Shown: positions 6,254 to 13,277 of the stretch, piece after piece
Layout: each line of letters starts with the position of its first letter
Position numbering within the stretch: position 1 is the first letter of the stretch
DNA from: an uncultured Ruminococcus sp.
GTDB lineage: Bacteria > Bacillota > Clostridia > Oscillospirales > Ruminococcaceae
Length of the DNA stretch: 13,308 nucleotides
Direction: 5' to 3'
NCBI GenBank assembly: GCA_900540005.1
Contig: UQEM01000059.1
Location: forward strand, 1 to 13,308
Notes under the pieces: generated by a model
Databases searched by the model: none
Told to the model about the DNA's origin: nothing
Seen by the model: only the letters and a program-made list of their open reading frames with translations
Made by a program: the position numbers and the translations under genes

Positions 6254-7501
6254 TCACCTCGCCAAAAACTTCTGATACTTACTCTTAGGCTTCTCAGGTA
6301 TCGTCATAATAAGCCTGCTGCTTGCTATCATTGGCTTGACGTACCTTTCCATAACGTAAGCGATCGTCATTCTGCCATTGAAAAACTCCGCTATCTCATT
6401 CCTGCTTCTCGGCGTTTTACAGAATTCAAGTATCTCAGTTTCAATGTCATCTATCGGCACGCTTTCGGCGGCGCTGTTGTACAACGTCACCTTGAATACG
6501 CCTCTGTCGCTCTCGAATTTCGGCGCAGGCAGACCACTTTCTTCCATTGCATTTATTATCGTAGGTATGCCGCTGTATCTGTTCTCCGTTTCCCCGAGTA
6601 TCTCCATAGCACCCGCTATCTTAGGGTTTCTTGTGTCGGCAGACACTTTTCCCAATCTGTCGAGCGTCATTCTGCCGTAAAGCCCGCCGGGATTTTCTAT
6701 CTCAAAACGGTCGCTGAACATCTTTATGGTTATAGGCGTCGTGTCCGTGTGGATACTGTAATCTCTGTGGATAAGAGCGTTAAGGATAAGCTCTCTTATA
6801 GCAATTACAGGATACTCCGTCTTGTCCGTTCGCTTGCCCGTGTTCGGGTCTATGATAGTAGCAGTTTTCATATTTTTGCGCACGAACACCAAAGCATCAT
6901 TCAGCATCTGCACAAGTGTTCCGTCTATTCGCTGATTGTCTATAAAACGTTCGCCGACGCTTGCCGTACTGCTTATCTCAGTTCCGGGCACAGACACAGC
7001 CGTTATGCAAAGCTGCGGAAAAAACGCCTGCGGGTAGTTTGAGAAAAGCATTATCCCTGCCAAAGTCGGTTTGCCCTCATCAGTAAAACCTTGCAGACGG
7101 CATATTTCTTCATTTGAAAGCTCGGCAAGATTAGGCTTCTTGCTTTTCAGCAAGTCAAAATAAAGCTTGAATGTGTTGGTCTGAATGTCCTTTTCAAAGG
7201 CTCTTTCGCAAGTTCTCAGCTCGTCGTGAATGCTTTTTTTGAAAGCCTCATAGCTGTAAACCTCATATTCCGTCATAAGTCTGTCAGCGTCGCCCGACCT
7301 GACATATGAGCCTTTCAGCCTGCCCACACCGCTGTAAAAGCAGGGTTTGTCAGCATTATCTATCTCCTGTATCTCGGCAGATACGACAGTTTTGCCGTCG
7401 ATAGATGCAACGGAAAATAGCGGTCTTATCACAGGCGTCATTTCCTGACACTGCGCCTCGACCTTTTTCAGTCGGTCATTTTTTGCGGACAGTTCATACA
7501 T
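6254..7501 (-). pseudogene. AlbA_2/HATPase_c regulator, 5'-truncated by recombinase insertion
   Basis: C-terminal 415 residues of a protein family with an N-terminal AlbA_2 (Schlafen-like) domain and a C-terminal ATPase domain, often labelled RecG-related or transcriptional regulator. Visible are the tail of AlbA_2 (PCFYSGVGRLKGSYVRSGDA, then MTEYEVYSYEAF), the HATPase N-box ELILNALIHRDY (about residues 237-248) and FEIENPGGLYG (266-276), and a winged-helix-like end. Roughly the first 50-70 residues of the family are missing: the upstream sequence is the 3' end of the serine recombinase gene. The remnant could still be translated from ATG 7501 (AAGGA just upstream), but with a broken AlbA_2 domain. 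Confidence 0.75.
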
Positions 7502-9138
7502 GCTATCCTTTTCTGTTCTCTGCTCCTGCGTTTGCTCTCGTTTGATTTCTCCCTCCGTATCTTCTTGGCACAAGCAGGACAATACCTTGATGCACCAGAG
7601 CCCGGGACATATTCAACGCCGCACACCGTACAATTTTTAGCGGGCATTGCTGCCCACCGTTTTGTAGGTATGATATGTAATTCATCGACAAAGCCGATGA
7701 ATTTATAGTAAATCTTGATTTCCTGCTTCACTGTTCCGTCTGCCATCTTCTCACGCTCCGAAACAAGTATCTTGTCTATGAGTGCGTTTATAACTGTTGC
7801 ATCCAGTTCTTTTAAGCCTTGATAATTTCGGATAAGGGCGAGGAAGTCACGGATTCCCCGTGATTTCTCGTAGCTTTCATTAAGAGTTTCCGTCACCTCT
7901 TTCAGCCTTGCTTCAATTTCAAGCTGCTCTTTCTGGTATTTCCCCGACATCATCTCAAAATTCCGCTCGGTAATACGCTCCATGACCTTATCCTCGTAGA
8001 GAGAGGAAAACAGCCTGTCCAGTTCCGCAAGGCGTTTGTTCAGCTTCTTACGTTCTTTCTCTAATGCTTTCGCCCTGCTCTGGTCTGTTTCCGTGAGCCG
8101 CTTTTCTATGGCCCTGACCGCCTTTTCATCATTCACTGCCATATCCGCAAAACAGTTGATGTCGGCAAGAACGGCATTGAATAAATCCCTTGCTTCTATA
8201 TTGTGGGCACTACACTCGCTTCTTCCGTTTCTTGCATAATTATTACATGAATACTGTACACAGTCGATAATCTCTGGGCGTTTCCTCCTGTGTACGTTCA
8301 TTGCCCGCAGAGCACATCCGCAGTCCACACACTTGATAACGCCTGCAAAAATATTTACAAATCCTCCCTTGTTCTGTGGAAGCCTACGACTTGTAATAAG
8401 CTGTTGGACAATATCAAATTCCTCCTGCGTGACTATTCCCTCATGGGTATTGGGTATCACTTCCCATTCTTCGGGCAGCTTAGAGGGGCGTTTCTTGCTT
8501 TTCATATTGGCGGCAATCCGTTTGTAGCCTACAAGATTTCCCGCATATATCGGGCTTCTTAAAATGCTCCTCACGCTGTTCCCACTCCAAATATAGCGTT
8601 TGTCCTCGTTCCCCTCAAAATGACGTTCAAAGCCTGTTTCGCCACGCTCCGCCGCATAAGCGGCAGGGCGTAGGATATGCTGTTTATTAAGATGTCTGCA
8701 AATTTTGGCAACTCCATTCCCTTTTAATGCAAGGTCGAATATCTCTTTTACAACATGTGCCACTTTATCATCTATCAGCAGATGGTTGTGGTCGGCAGGG
8801 TCTTTGATATAGCCATAAGGGGCGGTAGTTCCCATGAATTTCCCCTGTTGAAACCTCGCCCGATATGCCGATTTTATCTTAACAGATATGTCAGCGGCAT
8901 ACATTTCGTTTAAAATGTTGCGGAAAGGCGTGATGTCCATAGCAGATTTATTCAAGGTATCTACGCCGTCATTGACCGCTATATACCTCACGTTATGCTC
9001 TGGGAAGAAAACTTCCAGATATAACCCACAATCAAGATAGTTTCTCCCCAGACGGGATAAATCTTTCGTAATCACGCAGTTTATCAGACCGCTTTCAATG
9101 TCTTTTATCATATTCTGGAAACTTGGTCTTTGGAATAA
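7468..9138 (-). pseudogene. Large serine recombinase lacking its catalytic N-terminus
   Basis: Large serine recombinase of the type that moves Tn4451/Tn5397-like and other mobilizable elements. Family sequence runs from FQRPSFQNMIKD (about 9138) through ITKDLSRLGRNYL (resolvase domain, Arg residues of the active site), GYIKDP...RHLN (recombinase domain), CVDCGC...C zinc-ribbon, a long coiled coil, and a C-terminal CTVCGVEYVPG...CPAC ribbon. The first 60-70 residues of the family, with the catalytic Ser in the YxRxS motif, are absent; the frame upstream of 9138 encodes unrelated sequence. It should therefore be unable to cut DNA. The last residues (CMNCPQKMTD) come from the disrupted AlbA_2 gene, so the natural end is near 7500. 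Confidence 0.85.
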
Positions 9139-9215
9139 TGAGGTGTGATAGCGATAGCGGCAAAAAGCTAATAAAATCAATGGTTTTGCGGACAGCGGAT
9201 AGACAGGGAATGTGT
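9138..9215 (+). other. Possible 3' tail of an unidentified plus-strand gene
   Basis: From the point where recombinase similarity ends, the plus strand is open and reads CDSDSGKKLIKSMVLRTADR to a stop at 9213-9215. It could be the end of a gene lost at the junction. I do not recognise it, and the frame is short enough to be chance. Confidence 0.2.
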
Positions 9216-9238
9216 TAAAAACTGAATACGCACACAAG

Positions 9239-9285
9239 CGGCGTTACCTTAACCCCTTTTGGGGAGAAAGTAACGCCGTTTTTTT
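9239..9285 (+). terminator. Rho-independent terminator or attenuator
   Basis: CGGCGTTAC (9239-9247) pairs with GTAACGCCG (9270-9278), with an inner CCCC-TTTT-GGGG hairpin and a T7 tract (9279-9285). It points along the plus strand, just before the small gene at 9315, and may end transcription entering from the left. Confidence 0.85.
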
Positions 9286-9314
9286 ATGCCCGCAGGAAAG
9301 GAGGCGCAGCCGGA

Positions 9315-9533
9315 ATGTATTTCACAAAGGGCAAGCAGCGGGCGTTTGAACTGATCATGCAGCAGAAGCCGGGATTTGACCGCTATCAATCCGGTTGTGC
9401 CGGAGATGATGAAGATTGCGGTACTTGCCGTTTCTACCGCCCACAATGGAAATATGAGTTTTGCGTTTTCAAAGAGTGTCCCTATTGCCCCGGCAAAAGG
9501 ACGCGGAAAACGCACGCCAGCATGGACAAATAG
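9315..9533 (+). CDS. Small cysteine-rich protein, probably of a conjugative element
   Basis: A 72-residue protein with seven cysteines: C28, C35, CGTC-like pair near 35-38, C50, C55 and C58 (FKECPYCPGKR), suggesting a zinc-binding fold. AAGGAGG lies about 10 bases before the ATG. I do not recognise a named family with certainty; small Cys-rich proteins are common in front of the replication gene in Tn1549-like elements, and this position, 128 bp upstream of the RepA-like gene, fits. No enzymatic role can be suggested. Confidence 0.5.
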   Translation: MYFTKGKQRAFELIMQQKPGFDRYQSGCAGDDEDCGTCRFYRPQWKYEFCVFKECPYCPGKRTRKTHASMDK

Positions 9534-9661
9534 ACGGGCAAAAGCCCTTGTGCCATGCGGCTTTGCAGACGCGAAAACGGCAAAGGGCATATTGCAATAC
9601 CAAAACAGCCGAAAACGGCTTTCTAATTGTCCACGCATACCAAGAGAGGAAGTGAGGAAAT

Positions 9662-10390
9662 ATGGCAGTTTTCAGAGTGGAGCGAAATACGGGATATACC
9701 GTTATGAGCAACCACCACTTGCGAAACAAGGAATTGTCCTTAAAGGCAAAGGGCTTGTTGTCGCAAATGCTTTCGCTGCCCGAAGATTGGGATTATACCC
9801 TTGCGGGCTTATCCCATATCAACCGGGAGAAGATCGACGCAATCCGCGAAGCGGTAAAGGAACTCGAAAAAGCCGGATATATCGTGCGCAGCCGGGAGCG
9901 CGACGAAAAGGGACGCTTGCGGGGCGCAGATTACGTCATATACGAGCAGCCGCAGCCGCGAGAGCCGGAAGCAGCTACCAGCGGCGGACAGCCGCCTATA
10001 TTGGATTTACCTACATTGGAAAATCCAACATTGGATAATCCAACGTTGGAAAAACCTACGCAGGAAAAACCTACGTTGGAAAATCCAACGCAATTAAATA
10101 AAGATATATCAAGTAAAGAACAATCAATTACTGATCTATCAAGTACCCATTCCATTCCTTTCCATTCCCTAAATCCCTTGCCTTATGAGCAGGACGAAGC
10201 GGCTGCGCCGCCGGAAAGGAAAAGAACGGAAGCGAAAACAAACAGTGCAATAGAGATTTATCGGGAAATCATCAAAGAAAACATCGACTATGACATTCTC
10301 ATTCAAGACCCCAAAATGGATAAAGACCGTTTGGACGAGATTGTAGAAATCATGCTGGAAACCGTCTGCACAGCCCGAAAGACAATCCGT
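9662..10390 (+). pseudogene. RepA/DUF6017-like replication protein, 3'-truncated
   Basis: N-terminal winged-helix replication initiator of the type found in Tn1549-like ICEs (MAVFRVERNTGYTVMSNHHL, with the HTH region up to about residue 95: SHINREKIDAIREAVKELEK). A low-complexity linker with PTLEN/PTLEK repeats (about 117-144) follows. Then comes the start of the C-terminal DUF6017 domain, IIKENIDYDILIQDPKMDKD to CTARKTIR (residue 243). There the family sequence ends and the frame runs into the antisense of the XRE gene, stopping at 10480. About 90-100 C-terminal residues are missing. Start ATG 9662 is preceded by GAGGAAAT. A product of 272 residues with a foreign tail could still be made. 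Confidence 0.7.
10001..10091 (+). repeat. 15-bp imperfect tandem repeats with TTGGA-TCCAA palindromes
   Basis: Six or seven copies of a roughly 15-base unit encode Pro-Thr-Leu-Glu-Asn/Lys. Several contain the palindromic units TTGGAAAATCCAA or TTGGATAATCCAA. At the protein level this is a flexible linker; at the DNA level it looks like iterons inside a replication gene. Confidence 0.75.
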
Positions 10391-10689
10391 ATGCCTTTAT
10401 CGCTCATACCGTCCAGCAGCGCGTCAAGCTGCCGCCGCCCGGTGGATTTCTCCGCATTGCTGTTCGGGAAGAAAAATTGATCTACCGAAATATGATACCG
10501 GGTTACAAGGTCATAGAATACCTGTAAACTCGGCTGTTGTCCCTTGTTCTCGATATTCGCAAGGTAGCGCGGGGAAATATATAACTCGTCGCTTACCTTT
10601 TTGCGGCTCTCGCCGTATTCATTTCTCGCGGCTTTTATAGCTGCCCCGAAAGCCTTAAAGTCGTACAATGGTACGGGTCTTTTTGCCAT
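10381..10689 (-). pseudogene. XRE-family helix-turn-helix regulator, 3' end replaced (Tn916 orf9-like)
   Basis: Residues 1-103 match the XRE repressor class carried by Tn916/Tn1549-type elements: YDFKAFGAAIKAARNEYGES, then an HTH around RKKVSDELYISPRYLANIEN, then VTRYHISVDQFFFP and LLDGMSDKGIRIV. The usual last few residues are replaced by antisense of the RepA-like gene (stop at 10303), joined at a shared GACAATCCGT (10381-10390). The DNA-binding domain is complete, so the protein may still repress. The ATG at 10689 has AGGGTGA about 9 bases upstream; another ATG lies at 10695. It is divergent from the cargo cassette and may control promoters in the 10696-10840 gap. Confidence 0.7.
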
Positions 10690-10782
10690 TTTCATTCACC
10701 CTGTTACATTTTACAGTTCACCTTTCTTTTTGGATATGTCCACACAATTCATATCATTAGGTTAAATACTTCCTGTTGTGTA

Positions 10783-10811
10783 TTGACAGTAGACTGATTT
10801 TCTGATAAAAT
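10783..10811 (+). promoter_or_regulatory. Extended -10 promoter of the KTR/methyltransferase cassette
   Basis: Perfect TTGACA (10783-10788), 17-base spacer, TAAAAT (10806-10811), with TGA directly before the -10 (extended -10). It lies 29 bp upstream of the leader-peptide start. Confidence 0.85.
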
Positions 10812-10839
10812 AAAATTTATGTAAAAGGAGGCGGCGTTT

Positions 10840-10866
10840 ATGTTGCATAGCATGCGTATTAGATAA
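10840..10866 (+). CDS. 8-residue regulatory leader peptide MLHSMRIR
   Basis: A tiny reading frame with a strong ribosome site (AAGGAGG, 10825-10831, 8 bases upstream) between the promoter and the attenuator. It encodes MLHSMRIR and a TAA stop. As I recall, the leader peptides ErmDL (MTHSMRLR...) and MefAL (MTASMRLR) stall macrolide-bound ribosomes at their Met-Arg-Leu-Arg segment. This peptide has the same length and a matching HSMR-x-R ending with Ile for Leu. The leader codons also form the left arm of a long hairpin (10847-10870 with 10914-10936), so a ribosome halted here would change RNA folding downstream. That it senses an antibiotic is inference. Confidence 0.7.
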   Translation: MLHSMRIR

Positions 10867-11062
10867 GCATTGAAAAAAAGGATTTTCCCATTTTCAACAT
10901 GGGCTTTTTTGTCATGCTTATTTTGCGGATGCTATACAAAAAACTAACGACGTATAGATATAGTATAGACATAGTGCAAGCTATGCCTTAGTTTTGTTGT
11001 ACTGCTCTGTGCATTATAAATGCAGGTCAATGCTCATGTTGAGGATTGACCTGCATTTTTTT
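10847..11062 (+). promoter_or_regulatory. Multi-hairpin transcription attenuator
   Basis: Four pairings are visible. ATAGCAT and ATAAGCAT in the leader (10847-10853, 10863-10870) pair with ATGCTTAT and ATGCTAT (10914-10921, 10929-10935). A nested terminator-like hairpin, CCCAT/ATGGG (10887-10903), has outer A7G/CT6. AAAACTAA (10940-10947) pairs with TTAGTTTT (10988-10995). A strong terminator closes the leader at 11018-11062. Ribosome stalling on the leader peptide would free or block these arms, so expression of the two genes after 11088 is probably inducible. Together this explains most of the 390-bp gap after the XRE gene. Confidence 0.75.
11018..11062 (+). terminator. Strong terminator in front of the KTR gene
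   Basis: AAATGCAGGTCAAT (11018-11031) and ATTGACCTGCATTT (11045-11058) form a 14-bp stem, with a small inner CTCA/TGAG stem and a T-tract to 11062. It lies between the promoter and the genes it serves, 25 bp before the ATG, so it must be read through for expression. Confidence 0.9.
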
Positions 11063-11087
11063 GTGTAAAAAGGACGAGTGAAATATA

Positions 11088-11273
11088 ATGCTTAAAAAAT
11101 ATTGGATAAAATGTCCGATTTGTAACGGAAAGACGAGAGTTCAAGTATTTCATAATACTGTATTAAAAGATTTTCCTCTTTTCTGCCCTAAATGCAAATT
11201 GACGCATATCATTGATGTAGAAAAATTAGAGATTGTAATCAAAAATACAGAAAAACAAACTTTTATTATTTAG
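11088..11273 (+). CDS. Cysteine-rich KTR domain protein (Tn916 orf6-like)
   Basis: A 61-residue protein with two CPxC knuckles, CPIC (9-12) and CPKC (33-36), and the KTR tripeptide at 15-17 that names the family (cysteine-rich KTR). It is a small presumed zinc-ribbon of unknown function, known beside tetracycline- and macrolide-resistance genes in Tn916-type elements. Start ATG 11088 follows GGACGAG by 9 bases. It ends 16 bp before the methyltransferase gene and shares its attenuated transcript, which suggests a link to the resistance or regulatory function. Confidence 0.8.
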   Translation: MLKKYWIKCPICNGKTRVQVFHNTVLKDFPLFCPKCKLTHIIDVEKLEIVIKNTEKQTFII

Positions 11274-11289
11274 AAGAAAGGATATAAAA

Positions 11290-12273
11290 ATGAAACGTTT
11301 ACCTAAATATACGCCTGCGGAAGTACGGAATGATCCATACGGATTTACTTACAAAGAAATGTCGGAAGTTATTGGCGAGAATGAAGCAAAAGCCTTATAT
11401 GAAGAATTATATAAGCAATTACCACGCAAAAAAAATCTATCAATGTTGGTAAAAAATATTTGCAAAAGCAGTGATACTGAAAAGTATGTTTACGAACTGA
11501 AAGACAACAAATACATTGAAACGGTTTTTATCAAGCGGCGAGATGGTGGAACTGTTTGCGTGAGCACACAAGTCGGTTGTCCTGTTGGTTGTATTTTTTG
11601 TGAGTCCGGGCGAAATGGCTTTGTTCGTAATCTAACATCGTCAGAAATCGTACAACAGATTATATTGTTGCGTCGAAAAGTAAACCGTATCGTTTTTATG
11701 GGTATGGGAGAGCCTTTATTCAATTATGACAACTTGATAAAAGCAATCCATATTCTCCGAGATAGATATGGGCTCAACTTTCCAACCGACGGCATTACCA
11801 TATCAACAGTTGGTCCGGTCGATCAATTAAAAAAATTGCGCGAGGAACATCTTAAAATTCAGTTGACAATATCTTTACACGCAGCAACACAATCTGCAAG
11901 AAATCGTATTATTCCTCACATGCGCATATATGCTATTGAAGATGTTGTTAAGCAAGCCTTATCCTATTCTGAAAGGCATAATCGCAAAATTGTCTTTGCG
12001 TATTTGCTTTTACCGGGTATAAATGACCGGCCCTCAGATGTAAGACAACTTGCAAAATGGTTTCGGGGCAAAAAAGTTATGATTAACGTGTTACAATACA
12101 ACCCAACAAGCAATTCAAGAATTAAAGCACCACAGAAACGGGAAATAGTTGCATTCAAACATCAATTAGAGCAAGCAGGACTTGAAGTTACTATGAGAGT
12201 TTCTCATGGCAGAGAGATTAACGCGGCTTGTGGACAGTTAGCTAACACATATAATAAATTCAAAAAAAAATGA
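11290..12273 (+). CDS. Cfr/RlmN-family radical-SAM 23S rRNA methyltransferase
   Basis: A 327-residue radical-SAM enzyme of the family that methylates A2503 of 23S rRNA (RlmN at C2; Cfr at C8, giving resistance to several peptidyl-transferase antibiotics). Visible are the 4Fe-4S motif CPVGCIFC (Cys97, 101, 104), the mechanistic cysteines Cys90 (TVCVSTQ) and Cys314 (INAACGQLA), GMGEP (138-142) and SLHAA (195-199). The start ATG 11290 follows AAAGGA by about 7 bases. It is shorter than E. coli RlmN (384) and Cfr (349) and has mixed features: GMGEP is RlmN-like, while QYNPT (269-273) resembles Cfr. The usual PIN after the SLH segment reads PHM. Cargo location and the inducible leader argue for resistance rather than housekeeping. 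The product regiochemistry (C2 or C8) cannot be read from sequence. Confidence 0.85.
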   Translation: MKRLPKYTPAEVRNDPYGFTYKEMSEVIGENEAKALYEELYKQLPRKKNLSMLVKNICKSSDTEKYVYELKDNKYIETVFIKRRDGGTVCVSTQVGCPVGCIFCESGRNGFVRNLTSSEIVQQIILLRRKVNRIVFMGMGEPLFNYDNLIKAIHILRDRYGLNFPTDGITISTVGPVDQLKKLREEHLKIQLTISLHAATQSARNRIIPHMRIYAIEDVVKQALSYSERHNRKIVFAYLLLPGINDRPSDVRQLAKWFRGKKVMINVLQYNPTSNSRIKAPQKREIVAFKHQLEQAGLEVTMRVSHGREINAACGQLANTYNKFKKK

Positions 12274-12301
12274 TTAAAAGTGCCAGACGCATAGACGCAG
12301 A

Positions 12302-12349
12302 GCCGATAACGCATTAGGTCAAAAAACCTATGTGTTATCGGCTTTTTTA
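12302..12349 (+). terminator. Terminator after the methyltransferase gene
   Basis: AGCCGATAACGCAT-AGGT pairs with ACCTATGTGTTATCGGCT with one bulge, a loop of A residues and a following T6 tract. It closes the cargo cassette. Confidence 0.85.
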
Positions 12350-12746
12350 TTTAATATTGCGCAAAAGCCGCTGTTCCCTATTATAGAATGGATTGCGGGT
12401 AGTGTATTAAAGTCGCCCTTTTTTAAGGATACGGCGGTATCGGGGAGGTATCGCCGTGTCCATTTTTATTTACTGTAACCCGCCTAATGCTTTGCGGTCA
12501 AAAAAAGCTATGCTCCGCAAGCGGGATATTCCGGCTATGAATGTGAACTGTCAATACATTTAGCTACTGCTTACATTTCCTTTGCGCCCGTCCGCGTCTT
12601 GCGGACGGGCGCATTTTGCTTTTTTCAACTTTTTTCTGAAAAGCGCACTCAAGAGCCATCTCCCGAACGGGTACGGAGCGAAAGGGGCAGAGAGGACAAG
12701 CCCTTAACTCCCGTCCTCTACTCCACGCGGGAAGGAGGTGAACTCT
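12350..12746. other. Intergenic control region of the element's sigma/HTH operon
   Basis: No gene is seen. A weak promoter candidate (TTGCGC 12357-12362, 16 bases, TATTAT 12379-12384) is followed by three hairpins: GGATACGGCG/CGCCGTGTCC (12427-12461, T-rich after it), CCCGC-TTGCGG/CCGCAA-GCGGG (12479-12525), and the 13-bp terminator at 12583-12613. A stack of terminators before the sigma-like gene suggests that element transcription is gated by attenuation or read-through. Confidence 0.5.
12583..12613 (+). terminator. GC-rich terminator before the sigma-like gene
   Basis: TGCGCCCGTCCGC (12583-12595) and GCGGACGGGCGCA (12601-12613) form a perfect 13-bp stem with a 5-base loop, followed by a T-rich stretch (TTTTGCTTTTTT). 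Confidence 0.85.
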
Positions 12747-13184
12747 ATGGAGCTATCTTCTTCCGACAAGGAAAGAATACAACATCAGTACGACGCATTA
12801 GCAAAGAAAACTTTGGTCGGCGAAGCGAAAAGCCACCGCCGCACTCTTGCGAAACGCGCAGCACGCGAAGTTACTTTTTCGGATTTGAGCGAAAGCGAAC
12901 TCGCGCAGCTTTTCACAACGGACGAATACGAAAGCGATTATTACCGTTTTCAAGTGTCCGGCTTTGATGTACTCGTCAAAAATGAACTGCTTGCCGAAGC
13001 CCTTAACGCTTTGCCCGAAAGGAAACGCGACATTATCCTTTTGTCCTACTTCTTGGATATGAGCGACGCGGAAATTGGCGAACTGCTGAATGTTGTACGC
13101 ACGACGGTTTTCCGGCACAGGAAATCCGCGCTTGCGAAAATCAAACAGTATTTGGAGGGAAAAGCAGATGATGAATACCGTTAG
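12747..13184 (+). CDS. Sigma-70-like factor of a conjugative element (Tn916 orf7-like)
   Basis: A 145-residue sigma-factor-like protein of the Tn916/Tn1549 regulatory module. The C-terminal half has a region-4 type HTH: LPERKRDIILLSYFLDMSDA, then EIGELLNVVRTTVFRHRKSA (residues about 90-130). The N-terminal half lacks a recognisable region 2. In Tn916, the homologue orf7 acts with orf8 to raise transcription toward xis, int and the transfer genes. The ATG at 12747 has AAGGAGG 8 bases upstream; a GTG at 12738 overlaps that site. Its 3' end overlaps the start of the next gene, as expected for the orf7-orf8 pair. Confidence 0.85.
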   Translation: MELSSSDKERIQHQYDALAKKTLVGEAKSHRRTLAKRAAREVTFSDLSESELAQLFTTDEYESDYYRFQVSGFDVLVKNELLAEALNALPERKRDIILLSYFLDMSDAEIGELLNVVRTTVFRHRKSALAKIKQYLEGKADDEYR

Positions 13185-13277
13185 GAAGTCTGAAAATCTG
13201 TTGCCGTTCCCTGTCATTTCCGCAGCGGCAAACGGCGACACAACCGCCATGTGCGCGATCTTGAAGCACTACGAGGG
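13168..13277 (+). CDS. Helix-turn-helix protein, start only (Tn916 orf8-like)
   Basis: The first 36 codons (MMNTVRKSENLLPFPVISAA, then NGDTTAMCAILKHYEG) match the start of the small HTH protein following the sigma factor in Tn916-type elements. GGAGG lies 9 bases before the ATG, and the gene overlaps the sigma-like gene by 17 bases. It is cut by adapter sequence after 13277; full-length relatives are about 70-80 residues. Confidence 0.75.

Noticed and set aside
9249..9729. Minus-strand frames over the 9315 gene
   Set aside because: Antisense shadows without ribosome site or family resemblance; the plus-strand gene has a good ribosome site and patterned cysteines.
9376..10038. 220-residue plus-strand frame overlapping the small Cys-rich and RepA-like genes
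   Set aside because: It lies in a different frame from two supported genes, has basic low-complexity sequence and no plausible start.
10001..10091. CRISPR array
   Set aside because: The repeats are short (about 15 bp), have no spacers, and encode an in-frame peptide repeat.
12599..12967. Plus-strand frame starting in the terminator before the sigma gene
   Set aside because: It begins within a hairpin stem and overlaps the well-supported sigma-like gene in another frame.
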